Below, one piece after another: positions 1-8,603 of a stretch of DNA of 64,000 nt; within the stretch, counting starts at the first letter, position 1; the number at the start of each line of letters is the position of its first letter. The position numbers and the translations under genes were made by a program. The notes below the pieces were generated by a model. That model made no database searches. It was not told the origin of the DNA and worked only from the letters and a program-made list of their open reading frames with translations. Source of the stretch: Palsa-465 sp963800475 (GTDB lineage Bacteria > Actinomycetota > Thermoleophilia > Solirubrobacterales > Solirubrobacteraceae); the NCBI GenBank assembly GCA_963800475.1, contig CAWDAZ010000002.1:248001-312000 (forward strand), written 5' to 3'.

Positions 1-1
1 C

Positions 2-601
2 GACCATCACACGGTGCGCCGCAACCTGCGGCTGCTGCTCGACCGCGAGGAGGACGTGGAGGTGATCGCCGAGGCCGCTGACATCACGACCGTGCTACGG
101 CACGTCCCCACGCATGTGCCGCACGTGCTGGTGCTCGACCTGCGGCTACCCAACGGGTCGGGCATCGAGGCAATCCGGCGGCTTCGGTCCGAGGTCCCGG
201 AGACCGAGATCGTCGTGCTGACGATGGAGGAGAGCCCCGCCTTCGCACACCGTGCGCTGGAAGCCGGCGCGATCGGGTTCGTGCTCAAGGACAAGGCCGA
301 CGACGAGCTGCCGGCGGCCGTTCGGCACGCGACACGCGGCGAGGAGTACGTCAGCACGCGCGTGGCGGCCGGACTCGCGGCGCTCCGCAAGGGAATCGAT
401 GGCGACAGGCTGAGCCCCCGCGAGACGGAGATCCTGAGGCTGATCGCGCTCGGCCACACGAGCGCGGAGATCGCCGCTCAGCTCCACCTGTCGCGGCGCA
501 CGGTCGAGACCCATCGCGCCCACATCTTCCGCAAGCTCGGCCTGAAGACCCGCGCCCAGCTGGTCCACTACGCGCTACGAAGCCATCTGATCGGCGCGTG
601 A
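2..601 (+). CDS. NarL/FixJ-family response regulator (5' truncated by window edge)
   Basis: A DNA-binding response regulator whose first residues lie outside the window; the frame is already open at base 2 (Asp-His-His-Thr-Val). The receiver domain carries the phospho-acceptor aspartate in 'VLVLDLRLPNGSG' and the conserved Lys in 'VLKDKAD'. A C-terminal LuxR-type helix-turn-helix follows ('LSPRETEILRLIALG...RRTVETHRAHI'). It would activate or repress promoters after phosphorylation. It converges with the GAF histidine kinase, their 3' ends overlapping by 27 bp, so that kinase is its likely partner, although convergent pairs are not always cognate. Confidence 0.93.
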   Translation, partial: DHHTVRRNLRLLLDREEDVEVIAEAADITTVLRHVPTHVPHVLVLDLRLPNGSGIEAIRRLRSEVPETEIVVLTMEESPAFAHRALEAGAIGFVLKDKADDELPAAVRHATRGEEYVSTRVAAGLAALRKGIDGDRLSPRETEILRLIALGHTSAEIAAQLHLSRRTVETHRAHIFRKLGLKTRAQLVHYALRSHLIGA

Positions 602-2272
602 CTGCTCCGCGCCGGACGCTCGGCGGACGGGGAGGTGAGCACGAACGATCGTGCCCTGCTCGCCGGACTCGAGCTCGAGCGTGCCTCCCGCCAGGAACAC
701 CCGCTCGCGCAGGCCGGTGAGCCCGAACCCGTCGCTCGCCGCGGTCGTGTCGAAGCCGCGACCGTCATCGCGCACCTCGACCGTCACCTCGCCGCCGACA
801 GCGATCATCACCGCGACGTGGCCGGCGCGCGCGTGCTTGACGACGTTCGTCAGCGCCTCCTGGACCAATCTGTAGATCGTTGTTTCGAGCTGAGGCGCGA
901 GCGGCTCGCCGTCCTGCGGCAGCGCGATCTCGGTGGTGATCTCGAGATCGTCGCCGCGGCGACGCTCGACGAGCGCCTCGATCGCTGGAGCGAGTCCGAT
1001 GTCGTCGAGCAGCGACGGGCGCAGGTCGGTGATGATCGCCCTGAGGTTGGCGATCTCGAGCTCGATGTCCTCGATCGCCTGACGCATCGCCTGCTCGTTG
1101 GCGGCGTCCTCTCCACGGCGCAGCGCCGATGAGAGCAGGACGCGCAGCCCCCCGAGCGACTGCAGGGTCTGGTCGTGGAGCTCCCGCGCCCACCGCCCTC
1201 GCTCGGCGTCGGCGGCGGCGATCGCGCTGCGCAGCCGCTCCTCGGCCACGCTCCGGTTCAGCGCGACCGCGTTCGCGGCTGAGGCCGCAAACGTTCGCAG
1301 TAGCTGCTCGTCGGCGGCGGTGAACTCGTCGCCGCGGGCGCCGTGGTCAAAGGCCATCAGCACGCCGATCCCCGCGCCGTGGTGGACCATCGGCACGAGC
1401 AGCGCGGTCTTCGCCTCCTCGACCCCGAGTGCGGGAGCCGCGATCCGGAGCTCACTCGCGACGTCGGTGATCCGGCGCGGTTGCGCCTGCTCGAGAACCT
1501 GCCCCGAGGTCGAATCCGACAGCGGCAACCGGCGGCCTCTTGCGCTGGCGGTGTGGCCGGCGCTGGCCGCTACGACCAGCTGGTCCTCCTCGCGGAGCAA
1601 GATCAGCACGGTACGCGCGTGCACGAGCGCGCGGCCTCGCTTCACGATCAGCTCGAGCACGTACCCGATGTCGGTGATCCCCCCGACCGCGTCGGCGATG
1701 TCGCGCGCGGCCTCCAGCGAGCGCACCGCGCGCTCGGCAACGACGCGTCCGCGCTCGCTGCCTTCGTACAACCTGGCGTTCTCGACCGCGGTGCCTGCCC
1801 ACTCGGCCAGCAACATCGCAGCCTCTTCGTCCTGCTCGGTGAACTCGCTGCCGTCGGCCTTCTCGGTCAGATAGAGGTTGCCCCATGTTCGCCCTCGCGC
1901 GAGGATCGGCACACCCAGGAACGAGCGCATCTCCGGATGGTTGACGGGAAATCCGTAGCTCTGTGGATGGCTCCCGACGTCCGCCAGCCGGAGCGGGCGG
2001 GGATCCTGGATCAGCACCCCCAGCACGCCGCGGCCATGCGGGAGATCGCCGATCGCGCGGTGCGCGGCGGGATCGATCCCCCGGGTCAGGAACCGCTCGA
2101 GCCCGGTGCGGTCGGCGTTGAGGACTCCCAGCGCCGCGTACCGCGCGCCGGTGATCGCGCAGGCCTCTTCGAGCACACGGTCGAGCACCTTCTCGAGATC
2201 CAGCTCCTCGACCAGGGCCCGTCCAACGTCGAGGAGGCGACGCAATCCGCCGTCGTGCTCAGAGTTCGGCAT
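575..2272 (-). CDS. GAF-domain sensor histidine kinase (DevS/NarX-like, HisKA_3)
   Basis: A soluble sensor kinase of about 565 aa with no membrane segment. Two GAF domains (roughly residues 10-165 and 185-345) precede a HisKA_3 dimerisation domain with the phospho-acceptor histidine in 'RWARELHDQTLQSLGG'. A HATPase_c domain follows, with the N-box 'LVQEALTNVVKHARA' and G-box 'DDGRGF...GLTGLRER'. This is the DevS/DosS-type layout that senses redox state, gases or small molecules through GAF domains; whether heme is bound cannot be told here. I chose the ATG at 2272; an upstream TTG at 2305 is possible. The neighbouring NarL regulator is the probable target. Confidence 0.92.
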   Translation of the reverse strand: MPNSEHDGGLRRLLDVGRALVEELDLEKVLDRVLEEACAITGARYAALGVLNADRTGLERFLTRGIDPAAHRAIGDLPHGRGVLGVLIQDPRPLRLADVGSHPQSYGFPVNHPEMRSFLGVPILARGRTWGNLYLTEKADGSEFTEQDEEAAMLLAEWAGTAVENARLYEGSERGRVVAERAVRSLEAARDIADAVGGITDIGYVLELIVKRGRALVHARTVLILLREEDQLVVAASAGHTASARGRRLPLSDSTSGQVLEQAQPRRITDVASELRIAAPALGVEEAKTALLVPMVHHGAGIGVLMAFDHGARGDEFTAADEQLLRTFAASAANAVALNRSVAEERLRSAIAAADAERGRWARELHDQTLQSLGGLRVLLSSALRRGEDAANEQAMRQAIEDIELEIANLRAIITDLRPSLLDDIGLAPAIEALVERRRGDDLEITTEIALPQDGEPLAPQLETTIYRLVQEALTNVVKHARAGHVAVMIAVGGEVTVEVRDDGRGFDTTAASDGFGLTGLRERVFLAGGTLELESGEQGTIVRAHLPVRRASGAEQSRADQMAS

Positions 2273-2450
2273 GAGTCCCGGCAGTCCCTTGAGGTTATAA
2301 ACCAACTCGAGGTGAGCCTACTCCAGTGCCCCGGAGCGACTCAAGCGTGCCTGCATCCGTGAATTCTACGCAATGCCTTGGGGTAAACCACGGACCTTCT
2401 GCGGTCATCCCACGATGGGTCACGGGGAGCCGCCATCGAGCCTTTACGCG

Positions 2451-2666
2451 ATGGGAGTCCCCGCGCCGCTGTCAGATTCCGACCGCACTCCGCGCTGCTC
2501 GCACTGCGGCGAGGTGATCGGCGTCTACGAGCCGGCGATCCACGTGACCGGCGAGCTCGTGGCGAGGACCTCACGGGCAAGAGATCCGGAGCTGTCGTCG
2601 GATTCACCCGGCCGCCTGTATCACGTGGCCTGCTACGAGCTCAGCCACGTCCGCTCGTATCCGTAG
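2451..2666 (+). CDS. Small putative zinc-site protein
   Basis: A hypothetical protein of 71 aa. It contains a C-X2-C knuckle ('RCSHCGEVIG') and, about 50 residues later, an H-X2-C pair ('YHVACYEL'), together enough ligands for one zinc ion in a LIM/zinc-ribbon-like site. The frame is also open upstream, with ATGs at 2373 and 2415, but the segment from the ATG at 2451 looks most protein-like. It reads away from the histidine kinase and toward the cytochrome operon. No function can be assigned. Confidence 0.55.
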   Translation: MGVPAPLSDSDRTPRCSHCGEVIGVYEPAIHVTGELVARTSRARDPELSSDSPGRLYHVACYELSHVRSYP

Positions 2667-2734
2667 TTCTCCGCAAAGATTCCGCCTGCTCGCCCCGATG
2701 GTCGAGCCCGAGGCCCAACGTAGCTTTGCCCGGA

Positions 2735-2926
2735 ATGGCCGCCGTCTTCGACCTCAACCATCACGCGACCTACGTGCACTTCCACATCGGAGGAGGCAGC
2801 ACGCCGTTCCTCGTGTTCGACATGTCGCTGTCCAACGTGATCTTGATCGGCGTGATGCTGGTCGTGTTCGTGCTCGCGATCCTGTTGCCGTTCCCGCACG
2901 CCAGACGCACGGGCGACTCCGGATGA
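2735..2926 (+). CDS. Small single-span membrane protein preceding cytochrome b
   Basis: A 63-aa protein with an N-terminal histidine-containing stretch ('DLNHHATYVHFHIGGG') followed by one hydrophobic helix of about 22 residues ('VILIGVMLVVFVLAILLPF') and a short basic tail. Its TGA overlaps the ATG of the cytochrome b gene, so the two are very probably translated together. It may be an accessory subunit of that complex; the histidines could contact heme or metal, but that is only a guess. An upstream TTG at 2726 is an alternative start. Confidence 0.6.
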   Translation: MAAVFDLNHHATYVHFHIGGGSTPFLVFDMSLSNVILIGVMLVVFVLAILLPFPHARRTGDSG

Positions 2927-3630
2927 GCGCCACGTCGCCGCCGACCAGGTCGTGGACCGTTCGGCTCCGGCGGCGTGCCGTCGGCGCGCTCCCGCCTGAG
3001 AAGCTGCTCCCCGACGGGCAGCCGTCATACGTGTCCTCGTGGATCTACGTGTTCGGGGTACTGACGCTGACCTCCCTCGTCGTGATCATCGTGTCCGGGT
3101 CGATCCTCACGCTGAAGGGACCCGGCTGGTGGCACTTCACCGGCGTGGGTCACTTCTTCAACAGCATCCACCTGTGGTCGGTGGAGCTGTTCTTCTTCTT
3201 CATGGTCATTCACCTGTGGGGGAAGTACTGGATGGCGGCGTGGCGCGGGGGGCGCAGGAAGGTGTGGATCACCGGTGCGATCACGTTCCTGGTCGCGATC
3301 CCATGCGCGCTGACCGGCTATGTCTCGCAGCAGAACTTCGATGCCCAATGGATCTCCACGCAGGCCAAGGACGCGATGAACTCCGTCGGCATCGGCGCGT
3401 TCTTCAACCTCCTGAACTTCGGGCAGATGTACAGCTACCACGTGCTGCTGCTGCCGGTCGCGATCGTGGCGCTGGTGGTCGGCCACGTGCTGCTCGTCCG
3501 CAAGCACGGCGTGGTACCGCCGTTCCCGCTCGCCGATCAGGATCCGGGCGGAGCGCCGGCGGAGAACCCGTCGCGCGAGACGGCGCCGAATTCGCCGCCG
3601 CCGGTCGTAGGCGGATCACAGGAGGCCTGA
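2923..3630 (+). CDS. Cytochrome b6-like subunit (cytochrome b N-terminal domain)
   Basis: A 235-aa polytopic membrane protein matching the heme-binding half of cytochrome b. Four hydrophobic helices are visible. Two histidine pairs that would ligate hemes bL and bH are His83/His97 and His173/His188; the 14- and 15-residue spacings match cytochrome b6 of b6f complexes rather than the 14/14 spacing of bc1 cytochrome b. The role is quinol/quinone electron transfer in the membrane. The gene sits between a small membrane peptide and a subunit-IV-like gene. No Rieske protein or cytochrome c gene is seen nearby. The start is the ATG overlapping the previous stop. Confidence 0.88.
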   Translation: MSATSPPTRSWTVRLRRRAVGALPPEKLLPDGQPSYVSSWIYVFGVLTLTSLVVIIVSGSILTLKGPGWWHFTGVGHFFNSIHLWSVELFFFFMVIHLWGKYWMAAWRGGRRKVWITGAITFLVAIPCALTGYVSQQNFDAQWISTQAKDAMNSVGIGAFFNLLNFGQMYSYHVLLLPVAIVALVVGHVLLVRKHGVVPPFPLADQDPGGAPAENPSRETAPNSPPPVVGGSQEA

Positions 3631-3631
3631 G

Positions 3632-4585
3632 GTGAGCCGCGAGTCGCGCCGGCGGATCGAGATGGCGTCGCGCGAGTGGCACGGGCCGTACCGCTCATAC
3701 GACCTCGTCAAGGAGTTCAGCATCGCGCTCGGCGTGGTGCTCGCGCTGAGCGTCCTCCTGGCGATCCTGTTCTCCTCGCCCGACGAGCGACCGAGCACGA
3801 TCCAGTCTTGGTCGCGTACCGATCCGGTGGACTTCGTGACGACCGCCACCACGGAGCTCGACGGCTCGAGCGGTACCGGCGGCTACGGGCCGCCGTACAA
3901 CCACGCTTCCGACGGCCAGCACTTGTGGTTCATCCGCCCGCAGAAGTGGTTCGGCGTGAGCCACCCCGTGAACACCGCGCAGGATTTCGTGATCAATCCG
4001 CTGCGCTCGATTCCCGGGAGCCCGGGCCTGCAGGCGGCCGTCACCGCCTACCAGAGCGCTTCCTCACAGCAGCAGGCCGCGTGGACGAGCGCGTACGAGA
4101 AGGCGCTCAGCAAGGCGAGCGCCACCTCGAGTGGCTCGATCAGCGTTCCACGCGGAAGCTACGGGCCGCTGCCGATCATGATGGTTGCGCTGCTGGCCGA
4201 TGCGCAGTCAGGCGGAGTCGACGGCGCGCTGCTGACGAGCAAGCAGTTCTACAACACCGACTACACCAAGCCGCTCCTGTTCCTGGCGGACGGCAGCGTC
4301 CTCTCCGACCGGGCCCAGGCTGAGCACCTACTGGGCGAGCAGTGGGGGATGATGAACGAGACGGGCAGCTTCCCCGGCCAGGTTTGGCTGTGGCTGTACA
4401 CGTTTTGGTACCAGATCAAGCCGTTCTCGACGTCGGACAACGCGGACATCCTGGTGATGACCGTGATGGGCGTGCTGAGCCTCGCGTTCGTGCTGATCCC
4501 GTTCATCCCAGGCGTCCGCGACATCCCGCGCTGGGTCCCGGTCTACAAGCTGATCTGGCGCAACCACTACCGCGCCGCCGACTGA
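3632..4585 (+). CDS. Cytochrome b C-terminal/subunit IV-like protein with large external domain
   Basis: A 317-aa protein starting with GTG one base after the cytochrome b stop. An N-terminal helix (about residues 28-46) is followed by a roughly 190-residue hydrophilic segment that is probably extracytoplasmic. The C-terminus resembles the last helices of cytochrome b/subunit IV ('ADILVMTVMGVLSLAFVLIP' then 'GVRDIPRWVPVYKLIWR'). The quinol-oxidation motif PEWY/PDWY of classical bc complexes is not found. It pairs with the preceding b6-like gene, but the redox reaction and partner are unknown. The assignment rests on position and the C-terminal pattern. Confidence 0.7.
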   Translation: MSRESRRRIEMASREWHGPYRSYDLVKEFSIALGVVLALSVLLAILFSSPDERPSTIQSWSRTDPVDFVTTATTELDGSSGTGGYGPPYNHASDGQHLWFIRPQKWFGVSHPVNTAQDFVINPLRSIPGSPGLQAAVTAYQSASSQQQAAWTSAYEKALSKASATSSGSISVPRGSYGPLPIMMVALLADAQSGGVDGALLTSKQFYNTDYTKPLLFLADGSVLSDRAQAEHLLGEQWGMMNETGSFPGQVWLWLYTFWYQIKPFSTSDNADILVMTVMGVLSLAFVLIPFIPGVRDIPRWVPVYKLIWRNHYRAAD

Positions 4586-4635
4586 GCGCCGGCGGTCCGG
4601 CGCGCTCTGCGCGCACCTCCTCTCCGGGACACCTG

Positions 4636-5532
4636 ATGCCCGCAATCCGCACCGAACGGCTCTCCAAGCGGTACGGCGACACGCTTGCCCTCGACGCGCT
4701 GGACCTCGAAGTGGGCGAGGGCGAGATTTACGGCTACCTTGGCCCGAACGGCGCCGGCAAGACGACCACGATCCGGCTACTGCTCGGGCTGCACCGGCCG
4801 ACCGCGGGACGGGGGGAGCTGTTCGGGATCGACGCGTGGCGGGACCCGGTGGCCGCCCATCGCCGCGTCGCGTACGTGGCCGGCGAGCCGTTCCTGTGGC
4901 CCGCGCTGACCGGCGCCGAGACGCTCGAGTTCCTCGGGCGTCTCCACGGCGGGACCGATAGCCGCTATCGAGCTGAGCTGATCGAGCGGTTCCAGCTGGA
5001 CACAGCGAAGAAGCTGCGCGCTCTGTCGAAGGGCAACCGCCAGAAGGTCCAGCTGATCGCGGCGCTCGCGACCCGCGCCGAGCTGTTGCTGCTCGACGAG
5101 CCGACGAGTGGCCTGGACCCGCTGATGGAGAAGGCCTTTCGGGATTGCGTGGGCGAGGCCAAGGACCGCGGTCAGACGGTGTTCCTGTCCTCCCACATCC
5201 TCAGCGAGGTCGAGGCCCTGTGCGACCGGGTGGGGATTCTCAAGGCCGGCCGGCTCGTCGATCAGGGGACGCTCGCCCAGCTTCGGCACCTCGGGGCCCA
5301 GACACTCGACGTCGGCTTCGCCGGTGCTGCGCCCCAGCTTCCGCCGCTGCCCGGCGTGAAGGTCGAGGTCGCCGGGCGCTCGACGCTGCGGCTCGAGGTG
5401 TCGGGGTCGCTCCAGCCGCTGCTGGCGGAGCTCGCCAAGCACCGTGTCGAGTCGCTCGACAGCCGGGAGCCGTCGCTCGAAGAGATCTTCCTGCACCACT
5501 ACGACGATGGCGACGGTCGCCACCGCGCGTAG
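4636..5532 (+). CDS. ABC transporter ATP-binding protein (ABC-2 exporter, first module)
   Basis: A 298-aa nucleotide-binding subunit. Walker A is 'GPNGAGKTTT', the signature is a divergent 'LSKGNRQK' and Walker B is 'LLLLDEPTSGLDP', followed by the switch histidine in 'FLSSHILSEVE'. A C-terminal extension of about 80 residues, as in DrrA/BcrA-type exporters, completes it. It powers export through the permease that follows, whose start lies 26 bp inside this gene. The ATG at 4636 was chosen because the Walker fold begins normally from there. The substrate is unknown. Confidence 0.93.
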   Translation: MPAIRTERLSKRYGDTLALDALDLEVGEGEIYGYLGPNGAGKTTTIRLLLGLHRPTAGRGELFGIDAWRDPVAAHRRVAYVAGEPFLWPALTGAETLEFLGRLHGGTDSRYRAELIERFQLDTAKKLRALSKGNRQKVQLIAALATRAELLLLDEPTSGLDPLMEKAFRDCVGEAKDRGQTVFLSSHILSEVEALCDRVGILKAGRLVDQGTLAQLRHLGAQTLDVGFAGAAPQLPPLPGVKVEVAGRSTLRLEVSGSLQPLLAELAKHRVESLDSREPSLEEIFLHHYDDGDGRHRA

Positions 5533-7135
5533 TCCGGCCGCGGCGCCGAGCCGCGCGTTCGTCGCGCTGGTTCGCCGCGCGCTGCGGGACTCGAGGACAC
5601 GGGTGCTCGGGTTCGTATACGTGTTCGCGGCCGTCTCCTATATCCAGCCGGTCGCCTACCGGCACACGTATCCGACGCTCGAGGACCGAGTCCGGTTCGC
5701 GGCGAGCTTTGCCCACAACAAGGCGGTGGTGCTGTTCTACGGGACGGCATACGACCTGCTGACCGTGGGCGGTTACTCCGCCTGGCGGGTGGGCGGCGTG
5801 CTCGCGATCTTCGCGGCGGTGTTCGGGTTGCTGGCGGCGGTGCGGGCGCTCCGGGCCGAGGAGGATGCCGGCCGTGCGGAGCTCGTGCTCGCGGCCGTCG
5901 TCGGGCGCGGCACCCTGTACATCGCATCGATCAGCGCAATCGTGCTCGGGGCCGCAGCGCTGTGGCTGGCGGCGTTCGCAGGGCTGCTCGCGGGAGGACT
6001 GCCGGCCGGGGGCAGCGCGTACCTGGCGCTCACGGTCGTGTCGGTGGTCCCGGTGTTCGTCGGAGTCGGTGCGCTGGTGAGCCAGGTGGCGCCGACGAGG
6101 CGAACCGCGATCGAGCTCGGCGGCGCGGTGGTGGCGCTGTGCTTCCTGCTGCGGGTGATCGCCGACACCTCGAGCGCCGGCTGGCTGCGCTGGGCGACGC
6201 CGCTCGGCTGGGCCGAGGAGCTGCGACCGTTCACGCGACCGCGGCCGCTCGTGCTGCTGCTGCCGTTGCTGAGCGCCGCCGCGCTGATCCTGGGGGCGGC
6301 CCGGATCGAGAGCTCACGCGACATCGGTACCGGGCTGCTCGCGCCGCACGAGAGCGCCAAGCCGCGAACCTGGCTGCTCTCATCCGCAACGGCCCAGGCG
6401 TTGCGGGCAGAGCTCGGCAGCCTGGGCGTGTGGGCGACCAGCGTCGGCGCAATCGCGTTCGTGCTCGGGGTCGTCTCCAAGAGCGTTACCTCGCTCGGGA
6501 TCTCGACCCAGCTTGAGCACACGCTCGAGAAGCTCGGCGTGGGCTCGGTGCTCACGCCGGTCGGCTACCTCGGATTCTCGTTCAGCTTCTTCGTGCTGGT
6601 CGTCGCCCTCCTGGCCGTCTCGCAGGTAGCCGCGGCTCGCCACGAGGAGGCCGACGAACGCCTCGAGACCGTTCTCGTGCAACCGGTGGCGCGCCGGGAG
6701 TGGCTGGGCGGCCGGCTGTCACTCGCGCTCGGCGCGTGCGCGCTGGTCGCGGTTGTCGCAGGGGTGCTCGCGTGGCTCGGCGCGACCGTCGAGGGGGTGG
6801 GCGTCTCGCTGCCGCGAATGCTCGAGGCCGGGGCCAACTGCCTGCCGGTCGCGCTCCTGCTGCTCGGCGTTACCGCGCTGGCGTACGCGCTGCTGCCGCG
6901 TGCCGGCGTCGCGATCGGCTACGGCCTGGTGGTGCTCGCGTACCTGTGGCAGTTGTTCGGGTCGCTGCTCGGCGCCCCCCGATGGCTGGTCGACGCGACC
7001 CCGTTCGCGCACGTCGGGGCGGTACCGGCGCAGCCGTTCCGCGTGGTCGCGGCGGTCGTGATGCTCGCGATCGGCCTGGTCGCTGCGGTGATCGCGCTCG
7101 CCGTGTTCAGGCGGCGGGATCTGCTGAGCGCGTGA
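5507..7135 (+). CDS. ABC-2 type permease, polyketide-antibiotic exporter-like
   Basis: A 542-aa integral membrane protein with about twelve hydrophobic segments in two similar halves. Each half carries the '(E)EDAGRAELVLA' / 'EEADERLETVLVQPVARREWL' type cytoplasmic signature of TnrB3-like exporters (COG3559 family, named from memory of the motif). The ATG overlaps the end of the ATPase gene, indicating coupled translation. Together they probably form an efflux pump for a hydrophobic compound or peptide; no biosynthetic genes are adjacent, so self-resistance or detoxification is as likely as product export. Confidence 0.88.
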   Translation: MATVATARSPAAAPSRAFVALVRRALRDSRTRVLGFVYVFAAVSYIQPVAYRHTYPTLEDRVRFAASFAHNKAVVLFYGTAYDLLTVGGYSAWRVGGVLAIFAAVFGLLAAVRALRAEEDAGRAELVLAAVVGRGTLYIASISAIVLGAAALWLAAFAGLLAGGLPAGGSAYLALTVVSVVPVFVGVGALVSQVAPTRRTAIELGGAVVALCFLLRVIADTSSAGWLRWATPLGWAEELRPFTRPRPLVLLLPLLSAAALILGAARIESSRDIGTGLLAPHESAKPRTWLLSSATAQALRAELGSLGVWATSVGAIAFVLGVVSKSVTSLGISTQLEHTLEKLGVGSVLTPVGYLGFSFSFFVLVVALLAVSQVAAARHEEADERLETVLVQPVARREWLGGRLSLALGACALVAVVAGVLAWLGATVEGVGVSLPRMLEAGANCLPVALLLLGVTALAYALLPRAGVAIGYGLVVLAYLWQLFGSLLGAPRWLVDATPFAHVGAVPAQPFRVVAAVVMLAIGLVAAVIALAVFRRRDLLSA

Positions 7136-7848
7136 GCCCGGCGGTATCGGTCGAGCAGCTGTCGGTGGCCCGGGGCGGCCGGGAGGTCCTGGGCGGCGTC
7201 GAGGTGTCGTTCGAGTCCTCGCGTGTGACGGGGCTCTTCGGCCCCAGCGGCAGCGGCAAGTCGACGCTGATCCGCGCGATCGCGGGCGTCCAGGCGCACG
7301 TCAGCGGAACCGTCCGCGTGCTCGGCGAGCGACCGGGCACCGCCCCGGTGCGTCGGGAGCTCGGCTACATGACGCAGGCGCCCTCGGTGTACGAGGACCT
7401 GACGGTCGCCGAGAACCTGCGGTACTTCGCAGCGGTCCGCGGCGGGGCGGCCGGAATCGGCCCGCTGCTCGCCCGTGTCGATCTGGAGCCGCAGGCCGGT
7501 CAGCTGGTGCGCTCGCTCTCGGGCGGCCAGCGCGCGCGTGTGTCACTGGCCGCCGCGCTGGTGGGCAACCCGCGGCTGCTGCTGCTCGACGAGCCGACGG
7601 TGGGACTCGATCCGCTGCTTCGCCGCGAGCTGTGGGGCCTGTTCCGAGAACTGGCCGCGGAGGGCGCAGCACTACTGGTCTCGAGTCATGTCCTCGACGA
7701 GGCGCGTCATTGCGACGAGCTGATCCTGATGCGGGACGGGGCGATCGTCGCTCAGCTGACACCTGACGAGTTTACGGCGCGGACCGGCACCGACGACCTG
7801 GACGAGGCGTTCGTGCGCCTGATCGAGGCGCGCCGAGCGGACCGATGA
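7132..7848 (+). CDS. ABC transporter ATP-binding protein (second module)
   Basis: A 238-aa ATPase beginning at a GTG that overlaps the preceding TGA. Walker A is 'GPSGSGKSTL', the signature is 'LSGGQRARVSLA', Walker B is 'LLLLDEPTVGLDP' and the H-loop is 'SSHVLDEARH'. The length is that of a minimal ABC-2 ATPase without a C-terminal extension. It is coupled by a 4-bp overlap to the permease that follows, so the operon encodes two distinct exporters in tandem. The substrate is unknown. Confidence 0.93.
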   Translation: MSPAVSVEQLSVARGGREVLGGVEVSFESSRVTGLFGPSGSGKSTLIRAIAGVQAHVSGTVRVLGERPGTAPVRRELGYMTQAPSVYEDLTVAENLRYFAAVRGGAAGIGPLLARVDLEPQAGQLVRSLSGGQRARVSLAAALVGNPRLLLLDEPTVGLDPLLRRELWGLFRELAAEGAALLVSSHVLDEARHCDELILMRDGAIVAQLTPDEFTARTGTDDLDEAFVRLIEARRADR

Positions 7849-8585
7849 TTTCCGCGACCCGCACGCTCGCAACCTCCAGGCGTGTGCTCACCCAGCTGCG
7901 CCACGACCCGCGCACGATCGCGCTGTTGATCGTCGTCCCATGCGCGCTCGAGACGCTGTTGCGGTTGATCTATTCCCACGAACGGCACGTGTTCGATCAG
8001 GCGGGCGCGCCGCTACTGACGATCTTCCCGCTGACGACCGTGTTTCTGGTCGCGTCGATCGCGCTCCAGCGTGAGCGGAGCACGGGCACGCTCGAGCGGC
8101 TGCTGACAACCCCGCTCCAACGGTTCGAGCTGCTCGGTGGCTACGCGCTCGCGTTCGGTTCGGTCGCGGTCGTCCAGGCGGGCGTCTTGACCGCGCTGAC
8201 GCTCGGCCCGCTCGGCCTGCACGTGCAGGGCCCGGTGGCGCTGGTCGTGATCTTTGCGGTATCCGTGGCGCTGCTCGGGATCGGCCTCGGCCTGCTCGCG
8301 AGCGCATTCGCCCGCACCGAGTTCCAGGTCGTGCAGTTCTTCCCGCTGATCATCCTTCCGCAGCTGCTGCTGTGCGGGTTGCTGATCGCGCGTCAGCAGA
8401 TGGCCTCGGTGCTCCACGCCGTCTCGGACGCGCTCCCACTGTCCTATGCGGTGGACGGGATGCACCACCTCAGCCGCCAGCAGGGCGCCGGCGGGGCGCT
8501 GTGGGGGGACATCGCGATCGTGCTCGGGTTCGCGCTCGGCGCGCTGGTCCTGGGGGCGGCGACGCTGCGGCGGCAGACCGACTGA
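7845..8585 (+). CDS. ABC-2 family permease (second module)
   Basis: A 246-aa membrane protein with six predicted helices and the ABC-2 layout: a long first external loop, then 'LQRERSTGTLERLLTTPLQRFELL', the coupling segment typical of these permeases (shown here in 24 residues split by function: 'LQRERSTGTLERL' and 'LTTPLQRFELL'). The start ATG overlaps the ATPase stop (ATGA). It is the membrane partner of the 238-aa ATPase and is the last gene of the four-gene exporter operon. It converges with the P-type ATPase gene 18 bp downstream. Confidence 0.9.
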   Translation: MISATRTLATSRRVLTQLRHDPRTIALLIVVPCALETLLRLIYSHERHVFDQAGAPLLTIFPLTTVFLVASIALQRERSTGTLERLLTTPLQRFELLGGYALAFGSVAVVQAGVLTALTLGPLGLHVQGPVALVVIFAVSVALLGIGLGLLASAFARTEFQVVQFFPLIILPQLLLCGLLIARQQMASVLHAVSDALPLSYAVDGMHHLSRQQGAGGALWGDIAIVLGFALGALVLGAATLRRQTD

Positions 8586-8603
8586 CTGATCCGGCGTCCC
8601 GCC

